Source: Phytomonas francai | Taxonomy: Eukaryota > Euglenozoa > Kinetoplastea > Trypanosomatida > Trypanosomatidae | DNA length: 64,000 nucleotides | Assembly: GCA_001766655.1 (NCBI GenBank) | Contig: MJCC01000010.1 | Location: 435,257-499,256, forward strand | Direction of reading: 5' to 3' | Shown here: piece after piece, positions 8,932 through 17,213 of the stretch | Numbering within the stretch: position 1 is the stretch's first letter | Layout: each line of letters opens with the position of its first letter | Position numbers and translations under genes: made by a program | Notes under the pieces: model-generated | Seen by the model: only the letters and a program-made list of their open reading frames with translations | Told to the model about the DNA's origin: nothing | The model's database searches: none

Positions 8932-11124
8932 ATGATCGGACCCTATTCCCCCACGCCTGGATCGCCCAGGCGCACCTCGATTGCCGAGTCCAACTCGCCC
9001 ACGCAAAGCCTGAATGCGCGGCAGCCACAGCCGACGCCGGAGCTGACCGCGGGCGATCTCCTGCGCTGCGTCGTCGAGCAAGTGAACGCGCTGCTGAATC
9101 GCAACTACTCCCTCGTCGACTTCGACGCGCTTCGCCCGGTCGAGCTCCTGCAGGTCCTGAACGACGTCCTGGCGACGCTGCAGCCGAGCCTGCGGATGGA
9201 CCTTTTTTCGACGCCGCCCGAGCGCTACCTCCCCGCGATGACGGACTTCCTTCTGAAGCCGCTCGGCTACCGGGTTCCGGCGCTCGTGCAGGGCAGCTTC
9301 CACGCGAGCCTCGCGGCCGGGGCGCCGACGGTGGTCTACCCCGTCCTTCACTGGGTCCTCACGCACCGCGGGATGCACGAGAAGCGGGTCTACCTCGCGC
9401 GCTTTCTGCAGCCGCTCGAGGTGCCCGAGGACATGCGGGCGCAGGACGAGGACCTCCGCGTCCTCTACGCCCAGTACCAGGGCCTCCGCGCCGCCTTCAT
9501 CCAGACCCACCGCCGCGTCGACGGGATGCGGGCCGCGATCACGGACCCGCAGGAGACCCGTCGGCGGGTGCCCGCCCTCGAGGAGGAGAAGCGGCACCTC
9601 GGCGAGTACCTGCAGGAGGCCCGCCGGAAGCTCGCGCGGGTGCGGGATGGGGAGGGGCTGCTCGCCGAGAGCGCGCGGCTCCGCGCGGCGCGCGAGGAGG
9701 GCGCGCGGCTCGCCGAGAAGTTCGTCGAACTCCAGCAGTCCGCCCTCTCGGCCGAGGTCCAGCGGGCGGAGATCGGGAACACGCTGCAGTGCCTCCGCCG
9801 CGACCTCGCGGACGGCCGCGTCGAGGAGATGATACGCCGCATGCGGGACGAGATCCAGACGAACCGGATCAAGCTCGAGGAGCAGCTCCCGCTCGAGCTG
9901 GATATCAAGCAGAAGGAGAACGCGGAGCTCCAGAAGCTGCTCTCGGAGCCGCTCGACATGGCCGCCCTCGCGAGCGAGAACCAAAAGCTCGACGACGTCC
10001 TGCTCGGGCTGAAAAAAAAGGTCAGCGAGCGGCTCGCGCCGAGCGAGGACGGCTCCTCGATCGCGACCATCAAGCAGCAGGTGCAGCGGGTGAACGCGCA
10101 CAAGGCCGAGGTCCTGCACGAGCTCAGCAGCTGTCAGGCCAATCGGAATAAGATCCTGGACAACATTAGGGAACAGGAGGCGCATATCGTGCAACTTCGT
10201 AGTGAGAGTAACATGGTTAGCGAGGACGAATTCCGTGATTTTTTCACCCAGGTTCGCGCCAAGAAGTCGGTTACGGAGGGGATGAAGCAACGGCTCGCGG
10301 AGCTGCACGCGGAGTGGGGGACGCTCACCTTCACAAAGGAGCTTCTGCAGGGGCAGTACAAGGAGCTTGAGGAGACGATTAGTGACCTGGAGAGCAGGAT
10401 GGGCCTTCAAGGCTACGGCCGCACCGTCGAGGTGCTCTCCCAGCTCACGGAGGAGAAGAATATAATCGAGGGGATGAAGGGGAAGACGCTCGAGGAGCTC
10501 TCGCGCGTCGTGCAGAATTTCAACCTCGCGATTCGCGAGGGGCGCAACCGGCTCGCACCCCTTATTAACGAACTCCGAGCCGTACGGCAGACCGCGGCCG
10601 AGGTGGACGAGCAGTGGAACGCGAAGAAGATGACCTACGACCACCTCGAGGCCCTTCTTACGGAGAATATGCGCAACTTGGATGAGCAGGTGACACGCGC
10701 GAAGGACGCGGTCGCGATGAATGAGTCCATGTACCACCGTTTGAACTGCCAGAAGATCTTGCAGGACGCGCGCCTGAAGCTCGTACACGATGAGGGCAAT
10801 TTCCGCTCCGACTCCGGCGCCTCTCTCGATCGACACTACAAATCGTACACGGAGTACTTCACGCAAACCACGCATAACTTGGAGGATCGGATTAAGTGGT
10901 TGCAGGTTAAGCATCGGGATATCAACGAAACCTACACCTCGGGCGTCCATCAAGTCGAACACTTCAGCAACCTGAAGAAGCTTCTCGCCGCAAAGCAGCA
11001 GGCAATGGCCTTGGAGGCAAGCGCCAGCGATGCTAATAAGAGCAATCTGGATATGGATATTCAAAGTGTCATGGGATCGCAGCGGAGTATGGGGTTTGAT
11101 CGGTTGGTGCTGAACATCAACTAG
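8932..11124 (+). CDS. IFT81: Intraflagellar transport protein 81
   Basis: A 730-residue protein. Residues ~35-160 match the IFT81 calponin-homology domain: DFDALRPVELLQVLNDVLATL, then VVYPVLHWVLTHR and KRVYLARFLQPLEVP. The rest is heptad-rich coiled coil (from ~180 to ~690). IFT81 pairs with IFT74 in the IFT-B1 core, and the CH domain with the IFT74 tail binds tubulin for transport into the growing flagellum. The length is close to that of animal and algal IFT81. Codons are almost all G/C-ending up to about 10130, then become mixed. The ATG at 8932 directly follows pyrimidine tracts. Confidence 0.93.
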   Translation: MIGPYSPTPGSPRRTSIAESNSPTQSLNARQPQPTPELTAGDLLRCVVEQVNALLNRNYSLVDFDALRPVELLQVLNDVLATLQPSLRMDLFSTPPERYLPAMTDFLLKPLGYRVPALVQGSFHASLAAGAPTVVYPVLHWVLTHRGMHEKRVYLARFLQPLEVPEDMRAQDEDLRVLYAQYQGLRAAFIQTHRRVDGMRAAITDPQETRRRVPALEEEKRHLGEYLQEARRKLARVRDGEGLLAESARLRAAREEGARLAEKFVELQQSALSAEVQRAEIGNTLQCLRRDLADGRVEEMIRRMRDEIQTNRIKLEEQLPLELDIKQKENAELQKLLSEPLDMAALASENQKLDDVLLGLKKKVSERLAPSEDGSSIATIKQQVQRVNAHKAEVLHELSSCQANRNKILDNIREQEAHIVQLRSESNMVSEDEFRDFFTQVRAKKSVTEGMKQRLAELHAEWGTLTFTKELLQGQYKELEETISDLESRMGLQGYGRTVEVLSQLTEEKNIIEGMKGKTLEELSRVVQNFNLAIREGRNRLAPLINELRAVRQTAAEVDEQWNAKKMTYDHLEALLTENMRNLDEQVTRAKDAVAMNESMYHRLNCQKILQDARLKLVHDEGNFRSDSGASLDRHYKSYTEYFTQTTHNLEDRIKWLQVKHRDINETYTSGVHQVEHFSNLKKLLAAKQQAMALEASASDANKSNLDMDIQSVMGSQRSMGFDRLVLNIN

Positions 11125-11391
11125 AAAATTAACAGGCGTGCGCGTTTACATGTGCAATGACAAGGAGCATTAAAAACAAAAAAAAAATGGGTTGTTTTTT
11201 TGATTGAGTGAGCTGTGGACTTTTCCAATTTTGTTTTTCTTTCTGCTTATTATTTTTACGGCTTCTTCGTGTGGAGCCTGATGAGATGGGTTTATATGTG
11301 TATTTATCGTTTGGGGGTTGGCATTTCACCCACCCAGTAAAGAGACAAAAAGAGATACCAAAGGGAAGGTTCAAATGGGGCGTTTCATTGT

Positions 11392-11423
11392 TGAAGCGGT
11401 TGCAATAAATTGCAACCGCTTCA
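11392..11423 (+). repeat. Perfect inverted repeat (15-bp stem, 2-nt centre)
   Basis: The arm TGAAGCGGTTGCAAT (11392-11406) is followed by AA and its exact reverse complement (11409-11423). It lies about 270 bases after the IFT81 stop, so it would probably fall in that mRNA's 3' untranslated region or in intergenic RNA. Function unknown. Confidence 0.9.
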
Positions 11424-11607
11424 CCTTTAGTGTTGTGATGCATAGGCTTTTGGTGATCCTCCTTTCCTATTTTCTATTGATATTCAGGGATAAAAAGAGG
11501 GAGACGGGGACGATGACTCGGGCTCAGGGAGGCGAATTTCTCTTACAAAACTCAGATGGAGAGAAAAAATGAGGAGACATTTTCAAGCTCTTATTCTTGA
11601 ATATTTC

Positions 11608-11610
<3 letters not shown>

Positions 11611-11656
<46 letters not shown>
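11611..11656. repeat. (AT)23 microsatellite
   Basis: Uninterrupted dinucleotide run of 46 bases in the spacer after IFT81. Confidence 0.98.
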
Positions 11657-11658
<2 letters not shown>

Positions 11659-11964
11659 GAGGGATGTACTATAATTTAACTCTCAAAAAATCATTTTGCA
11701 TTATTTATCTCCGAAGTTGTTTTGAAAAGATTTGGAAACTAAGAGCTTTCTGTGCTGAAAATATGTCTATGGATACCTGGGCTTTTTTATGTTTTTGTGA
11801 ATGAACACTTTTCGTATATTCTTTTCCCCAACATTTTAAGATGATCCAATTGACAAAGGGCTGAATTGTTGGGCATAAAAATATGACGAGATACTCGATG
11901 TTACCTGAACAATTTTAAAGTCTCTGTGAATGATTCAACTATAGCGTTCTGTTTGTAACACATC

Positions 11965-12235
11965 GGACCTTTTCACTTGACTCCAGCGCACATTCACATT
12001 GATGATGGGAGAGCTTATTTCTGTGTAAAAGGCGCCAGAATCATGCACTACGGGAGTTCACGGAACGGCGGACCCGCAGCGACCCATAAGCTGCATCTTC
12101 TGTTTCCCTGTCATACTGAGATGGGTCTGGCTGTAAGACCTCATGATGTCCCATCACGGGTATGCATAAAGAGCTTAATCGGTATTGCCCAAGCAAAAGA
12201 TCTGAAATGAAATCCGAATGCGTACGCATTAACCT
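11965..12235 (+). ncRNA. Candidate structured RNA region (unassigned)
   Basis: This stretch is about half G+C inside an AT-rich spacer. It contains nested complementary arms (GATGGG at 12120-12125 with CCCATC at 12150-12155; GGTCT at 12124-12128 with AGACC at 12136-12140). It also has a C-box-like ATGATGT (12143-12149) and a D-box-like CTGA (12202-12205), then a 14-bp palindrome (12217-12230). These fit a box C/D snoRNA only loosely: no terminal stem was found and no rRNA target was checked. It could equally be untranslated mRNA. Confidence 0.25.
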
Positions 12236-12668
12236 CTTTAAAAAGGCAAGACATTAGGGCGACTGCTTTTTTATATCGTGAACTCGATTTCTTCTACGAA
12301 GAGTTCTTTTTGTTTGAAGCGTTCGGGCATTGCTCCCGACCGATGCAGTGTGTCAGGTACCCCCGGTCTCTTTTTATTGGCCAAAAATTGAGTTTGCCGT
12401 TTCTTTCTTTTTCCTCGTGTTTTTCTGAGATGGAAGTTTTTGCTTCGTCCTCTTCCTCTACTGTGTATTATAGGACAAATTTCCCCATTTTCCTATCCCC
12501 CCATTCCTTTAGCTACAATTTTGGTTTTTCATAGGTTCCGATATCATTCCAGGTAAAAGCCAGAGAGCTCAATTTTTTATTTGCGCACGTGAGCAATCGG
12601 AGCTCTGGTGGTGGTTCCCATTTGACTCTCGGGACACCTTTTTCTTCCTTTTCGCTATTTTTACCCCC

Positions 12669-13138
12669 ATGAAGTCGACGCCGCAGGCGGGTCCGACGGC
12701 CACGAGCAAAGGCCTCGCGTCGGGCCGGCGCCGCGTGGACCCGTCCCGGTACGCGGACTTCTCCGAGGCCGCCAAGCGCGCGGAGGGACGGGTTGGCAGG
12801 GCCCGCGTCCCGAACGCGCGCGCGGAGGAGGACCACGTCGTCCTCGGCGGGGCCCCGCAGGAATCCGCGCGCGCGGACGGGGCGCCGAGGCCCCGCGGAC
12901 GGCCCTCCGCGGGCGAGGACGCGGCGAAGGGGACGCCGTCGNNNNNNNNNNNNNNNNNNNNNNNNNNNNNNNNNNNNNNNNNNNNNCGGACGCGCCTTCG
13001 GCCGGCCTTTCCGAGCCGCGCAGGGCGCCCCGCCGGCGCTCGGAGGGCGAGTCGACGCAGGCCGAGGAGGCGGCCCCCCGGCGGCGCACGGGGAGGGCGC
13101 GGGTGCCGCACGTCGAGCAGAAAACCGCCCTTTGGTGA
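12669..13138 (+). CDS. Basic low-complexity protein, interrupted by assembly gap
   Basis: The ATG at 12669 opens a basic, Arg/Ala-rich reading frame up to a run of 45 N. After the gap, the frame that looks most like the N-terminal part starts at 12989 (DAPSAGLSEPRRAPRRR...) and ends RVPHVEQKTALW then TGA at 13136-13138. It repeats the element GRARVP seen before the gap (RVGRARVPNARAEEDHVVLGG). This frame does not agree with a gap of exactly 45 bases, so the gap size is probably an estimate. I do not recognise the family. Confidence 0.5.
12942..12986. other. Assembly gap (45 N)
   Basis: Run of N inside a very GC-rich coding region. The true length is uncertain, because the best downstream frame needs a length that is not a multiple of three. 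Confidence 0.97.
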
Positions 13139-13767
13139 GGAGTGAGATTAGACTTTAAAACGATACTTATCGTCATGGTAAACTGCCTCCCTCCCCACTA
13201 CCACTGAGGGGGGGAGGGGGGGGGAAAGGGGGGTATTGTTGTGTTCGCGAGGGTTACTGGAGGGACAGTTCAACGGTTTGATTCAGCGCCGGATAAATGC
13301 TTTATTTACATCTAAGAGTATATAAATATATATACTTACTTATTTAGTGCTCTTTCCTTGTTCTTCCTAAAGGACACCGTATTGGATTTTAGAACAGATT
13401 TTTTTCACAATTTCTAGGTTATTTTGTACGTGCACGACATGCGTCTTGTTTCGATATCAAATTTTGTACTGCTGCTTTGATGTAGTAGTTCCATTTCTTT
13501 CTCGAAACATTTCCAGACTCATTTTAATATTCTTCCCAAATATTTCGGACTTCCTGAAAACCTTGTGATTATAGACGATTATTTCCTTCTATCTGTGTCG
13601 CCAGTAAGAATTAATTCCCATTTCTCTGCGATTCTTTTTTCTTCCCATACAATTTTTAGTAGTATTTTCAGACGAAGCCCAAGCCAGTCTCATTTTCCCT
13701 TCCTCCCCCTCCCCCCCCCTTTAGCGATACTTTGGGATTCCCAATTTAGGGTGAAAGCTATACTGAG
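13139..13767. other. Intergenic spacer
   Basis: Has G-rich runs at 13206-13233, a TA-rich patch near 13319-13335 and pyrimidine-rich DNA at about 13692-13722 ahead of the next ATG. No gene is seen. Confidence 0.5.
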
Positions 13768-14103
13768 ATGGATTCTAGTGACCTCACGCGACCAACTGCG
13801 GAGCGTACCCTTAATGAAGCTGCGGACACAGTATTAAAGCCTGAGCAGAAGCAAAAGCTTCGTGAGTCACTCATTACCGAACAAATTGAGCAATCTAAAT
13901 ATCTCCGAGCCCATAGCGAAATCGGTGAGATTGTTCAAATTGCCATGTCTAGACTTCTTAAGGACCAGCCTCAAGACACCGTGTCGTATTTATCGGACCT
14001 GTTTGCAAATAACGATCTAGAATTGCTAGTAGAACAGTCTCGAGCTGAGCTTAAGGAGAGAAATCAGAATGTGAAACGCCGACCGCCTTCCCCGCCGCCT
14101 TAA
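13768..14103 (+). CDS. Small RIIa/DPY-30-like dimerisation-docking protein
   Basis: A 111-residue protein. Residues ~45-80 (YLRAHSEIGEIVQIAMSRLL, then DQPQDTVSYLSDLF) match the two-helix RIIa/DPY-30 pattern: a hydrophobic docking helix, a K-P-x-D-like turn and a second helix ending in an aromatic. Such small proteins bind amphipathic anchoring helices, often in flagellar radial spokes or PKA-anchoring complexes. A short proline-rich tail (RRPPSPPP) follows. It is comparable in size to animal RIIAD1. The ATG at 13768 follows a pyrimidine tract and AG. The flagellar location is inferred from the family only. Confidence 0.65.
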   Translation: MDSSDLTRPTAERTLNEAADTVLKPEQKQKLRESLITEQIEQSKYLRAHSEIGEIVQIAMSRLLKDQPQDTVSYLSDLFANNDLELLVEQSRAELKERNQNVKRRPPSPPP

Positions 14104-14447
14104 CCACATGCTGGATGAATACCAACCTCACAAACAAAATGGAAGCACTATCTGTTGTGTCGAGTTCAACTCGAAGGTTCGATGTAAACTATTTTTCACA
14201 CCGAAAAAGTTGGATAAATTCATGCAACAAAAAAATGTGCATGCGGACAAGGCAGTGAGCCCGAACCTCAAAATGGAGGGTTTGGCACTCTTGTACTTTT
14301 CCCCATCATCATCTTTTTACACTACCCACTCTGATTTCTCGACCCCTCCCCCCTCTCCTTTTTTGAAAACACAACTAAATCACCAACCCCACAAACAGCG
14401 TTACCGAACGAAAAGGACTCCGAGCGCGATCCGAACGGCGAGCATCG
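14104..14447. other. Intergenic spacer
   Basis: Untranslated sequence with a pyrimidine tract at 14328-14364, followed by A/C-rich DNA up to the acceptor-like AG at 14397-14398. No separate gene is supported. Confidence 0.5.
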
Positions 14448-16886
14448 ATGTACCTCCCGAAGACCCCTCCGAAGAAGCACGTGAATCACTTCAGCTTCGC
14501 GCGCTCGCGGCGACACCTCTACGGCGGGGCGATCCTGAGCGTCATGATCGTGGCGTCGGCGACCGTCTACGCGCTGGGAAAAGTGCGGGGCCGCGCGCGG
14601 CAGTCCCAACTCGAGCTCGCGCGCACGCACCCCGGCCGCCGCGTCGTGATCGTGGGCGCGGGCGTCGGGGGCTGCGCGCTGGCGGGGAACCTCTGCAATG
14701 CGGACCCGGAGCTCCACCTGACCGTCGTCGACGCGAGCCGGCGGCAGACCTTCCACGGCGTCGTCCCGCTCGCCCACGTCGGGCACCGAAGCTACGACCT
14801 CAACACGACGGGCGCCGTCGACTTCCTGTCCTCCCCGCTCTCCTGGAACGTGACCCGGCGCGCGAATATGGTGCTCGGCGAGGTCGTGAGGGTCCTGCCG
14901 GAGCGGCAGGAGGTCGTCGTCCGCGCCTTCGCGCGCACGGAGGCCATGCTCGCCAAGGACGGCGACCACGGGGAGGCCCGTCGGCTGTGGTGGTGGCGAC
15001 GCTGGACACACTCGGCCCCGGCGCCGAGACGGAACCCGGATGGGAGTCAAACGCTTAGCGATGGGTGCGTCTCGTACCCCTATGACGTCCTCGTCGTCGC
15101 CTCGGGGGCTCAGCGAAGTTTGGGCCCGCTGAAGAATTTCCTGGACACCTCGGATTTGGATTCCTGCAGAATCGCGGTGAGCCCTGGCGTGTCGCGCGAC
15201 GCTCTTGCTCATTTGTACAAGGGGAATGTGCTTCACATCAAAGTTCCTCCCACCTCTTTTGTAAGCCAAATCGAAAGGATTCGACAGAAGCTACTACCAC
15301 CAGCGATCCGCGTTAGCGAAGCGGATCTCAAAGCGGCCTCTAGGGTGTATCTCGAAAAGGATCACGCCACCCCTCTCATCGCTACCCACACGAAGAAGGC
15401 TTGCGCAGATGAAAATGGTGGGAATGGTGCCCTCGCACCATTCCTCACCACCAACCTCTTTCTCAAGGCATGGTGCTCTTGCAAGAGCAGCACCGATGCG
15501 GCGGCTTCGCCGCCCGGGTCAAATCCCGATGAGTCTGCGCCTCATAATTTTCCTCCGTATATGCATTACGCCACTCGGCAGGATGAGGGTACTTTTGTTT
15601 CTTCCACCAACCTTATATGGAAGTATTTGCACTACTTTTCTAAACTGAGCTTTTGCACGCTCTACACGATCGTGGCCGATGGCGAGCCGATCGGTTCCGC
15701 GCCGCACTCGGTTAACAAGGTCATTCGAGAGCATTGGTCGAGCATGCAGATGCGAAGCTACCGCACGCCGAGGTTGGCGTCGGCCTCCACTAACCTGGAG
15801 AATGGCGAGCTGTCTGAAAAGGCGCTGGCCGAGTTGCGTTTCTTTTTCCTGTCTCACAGCTACCCGACCAACTTTGACTTGAACACGTATGAGGTTACTT
15901 TGTATAACTACGCCTACAATGCGCTCATCTCGCTTCCATTTGCCTTGGTACTTCTGGATCTCCCGTTGGCCGCGCCGGGCTTTATTCGTGCAAGCGGGCT
16001 CCACCGAAAGGACTACGCACAGGAGCACAGGCCCTCCTCCTTGAGTACGGGTTGGTGGAATGCCGTGGCGTCGAAACGGATGAACCCCCTTGGCGATACC
16101 ACCGCCTTCCGCTGGATGGAAAAGGTGCGGCGAGCCCCCTCCCTGCGCGATTGCTTTCGCGATGAGGAGGGCTTCATGGACGTCTACCCGGACACCCTTC
16201 AGCACCGCCGCTACGATAACATTTTCGCCCTCGGGGATGCGGCGGGGCTCCCGACGGCGAAGAGCTACGGCTCCACCCTCGCGCAAGTCCCGGTCGTCGC
16301 GCACAACGTCCTACAGATAGTGCGCAGGCAGAAGATTCTTCAACGCATCGCGGAGACTGGAAAGGAAGGCATATTGGCTACGCCGCGGGGTTGTGTAAAA
16401 CGTAGCGCGACGGCGCACACTTCTCCTGGAACGACGGGGGTCGAGGGCAATATCTCGGAGGCGAACGCACGCTACAACGGGTACAGTTCTTTTCACATTT
16501 CTATGACACCTTGGAGAGTCATGTGGCCGGAGATGGAGTACAATCGCCGGCAGATCGATGCTTTTCGGGCTCTTCACGATTTAGGTAGCACTGGATCTAA
16601 GGCGAAGAACGATCAAGGGGAGCTCCCCTTGATCGAGAACGATGACCCTGTGTTGCTCGGAAGCCAACCCCTGAAATACTGTAATCAGCATATTTGGGAT
16701 AACTTGGCATGGAAAGGTCTCCGTGGCGGTCTTAATGGGCTGTTCTACCAATCAGGTCTTTATGAGATTCTGTTCTTTTTCTTGTTCAATTCAGGTGCCT
16801 GGTATCCTCCGGGATGGCTTGCCGTGCCCACATTTTCTCCTGTAGATGGCTCCTTAGAACCTCGAGGAAGGTTTTCCTGGTTGTAG
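14448..16886 (+). CDS. Membrane-anchored sulfide:quinone oxidoreductase-like flavoprotein, redox cysteines apparently lost
   Basis: An 812-residue protein. A hydrophobic segment (~residues 27-44) precedes a Rossmann FAD motif VVIVGAGVGGCALAGNL (Gly70-x-Gly72). YDVLVVASGAQ, then TLQHRRYDNIFALGDAAGLPTAKS and YNGYSSFHI follow in the order seen in the eukaryotic (type II) SQR family, which oxidises sulfide in mitochondria and passes electrons to quinone. Where the family has a cysteine after the Gly-Asp of the second FAD motif, this protein reads GDAAGLPT. The other expected site (KVPPTSFVSQ) also has no Cys. It is much longer than typical SQR (~450 residues) because of inserts at about 310-480 and 650-740 and a hydrophobic C-terminus. 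Sulfide oxidation is therefore doubtful; another FAD reaction or a structural role is possible. Confidence 0.72.
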   Translation: MYLPKTPPKKHVNHFSFARSRRHLYGGAILSVMIVASATVYALGKVRGRARQSQLELARTHPGRRVVIVGAGVGGCALAGNLCNADPELHLTVVDASRRQTFHGVVPLAHVGHRSYDLNTTGAVDFLSSPLSWNVTRRANMVLGEVVRVLPERQEVVVRAFARTEAMLAKDGDHGEARRLWWWRRWTHSAPAPRRNPDGSQTLSDGCVSYPYDVLVVASGAQRSLGPLKNFLDTSDLDSCRIAVSPGVSRDALAHLYKGNVLHIKVPPTSFVSQIERIRQKLLPPAIRVSEADLKAASRVYLEKDHATPLIATHTKKACADENGGNGALAPFLTTNLFLKAWCSCKSSTDAAASPPGSNPDESAPHNFPPYMHYATRQDEGTFVSSTNLIWKYLHYFSKLSFCTLYTIVADGEPIGSAPHSVNKVIREHWSSMQMRSYRTPRLASASTNLENGELSEKALAELRFFFLSHSYPTNFDLNTYEVTLYNYAYNALISLPFALVLLDLPLAAPGFIRASGLHRKDYAQEHRPSSLSTGWWNAVASKRMNPLGDTTAFRWMEKVRRAPSLRDCFRDEEGFMDVYPDTLQHRRYDNIFALGDAAGLPTAKSYGSTLAQVPVVAHNVLQIVRRQKILQRIAETGKEGILATPRGCVKRSATAHTSPGTTGVEGNISEANARYNGYSSFHISMTPWRVMWPEMEYNRRQIDAFRALHDLGSTGSKAKNDQGELPLIENDDPVLLGSQPLKYCNQHIWDNLAWKGLRGGLNGLFYQSGLYEILFFFLFNSGAWYPPGWLAVPTFSPVDGSLEPRGRFSWL
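15421..15528 (+). repeat. Cluster of four hairpins within the SQR-like coding sequence
   Basis: In order: a 10-bp stem with 4-nt loop (15421-15444), a 16-bp perfect palindrome TGCTCTTGCAAGAGCA (15474-15489) with outer arms GGTGCT/AGCACC, a 6-bp GGCGGC/GCCGCC stem with 3-nt loop (15500-15514), and CGGG/CCCG around a 6-nt loop (15515-15528). All are translated as part of the long insert of the protein. Confidence 0.85.
16610..16635 (+). repeat. 26-bp perfect palindrome in SQR-like coding sequence
   Basis: Half-site CGATCAAGGGGAG (16610-16622) is followed directly by its reverse complement. It is in frame and encodes part of NDQGELPLIEND (around residues 721-729), in a poorly conserved C-terminal insert. 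Confidence 0.95.
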
Positions 16887-17213
16887 GTGTTATTTATGCG
16901 CATGCCTATGTGTGCATATATGTATTTGTGTGTTGGAGGGGGAGGGGGGAAAGAGAGGAAAACATTTTCAGTAAAAGGAGTTTGCATGTCCTATTGATTG
17001 CCGTGTTTTCACGTAGATTTTTTTTTTACAGGTATCGAATTTGTTTTACGAATTTAAAGCTCATATGTTGACCAAGGCTAATGGGGGAGGAATCTCTTTG
17101 TACTAATGTTGTTCATGTATTTACTCAATTCTGTCTCACCGTGTTAAAATTCTTAGCGTGTTTTTCTTTTATAGCTATACGCATATTTTTCGCCTAACGG
17201 CAGGTATATAAAA
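16887..17213. other. Intergenic spacer
   Basis: Contains a G/A-rich run near 16936-16961 and T-rich stretches. No gene is seen. Confidence 0.5.

Larger units (their letters stand above)
11125..12668. other. 1.5-kb spacer with hairpin, AT microsatellite and GC-enriched island
   Basis: Contains a perfect 15-bp-stem hairpin (11392-11423), an (AT)23 run (11611-11656) and a GC-enriched, structure-prone island (about 11965-12235). No protein gene with an ATG and family match is seen. Confidence 0.6.

Noticed and set aside
8914..11064. A 716-residue open frame on the minus strand
   Set aside because: Antisense shadow of IFT81 with Leu/Arg-rich composition explained by the complementary codons.
12310..12534. 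Open frame before the 12669 gene
   Set aside because: Starts at TTG, ends in pyrimidine-encoded Phe/Ser/Leu, and overlaps what looks like a splice-acceptor region.
13490..13556. TGATGTA...CTGA pair resembling box C/D
   Set aside because: Weak C box, no flanking stem and surroundings that are plain AT-rich spacer.
15498..15540. tRNA-like T-arm (GGGTCAAATCCC)
   Set aside because: No acceptor stem, D-arm and anticodon arm of proper size can be drawn around it, and it lies inside a conserved reading frame.
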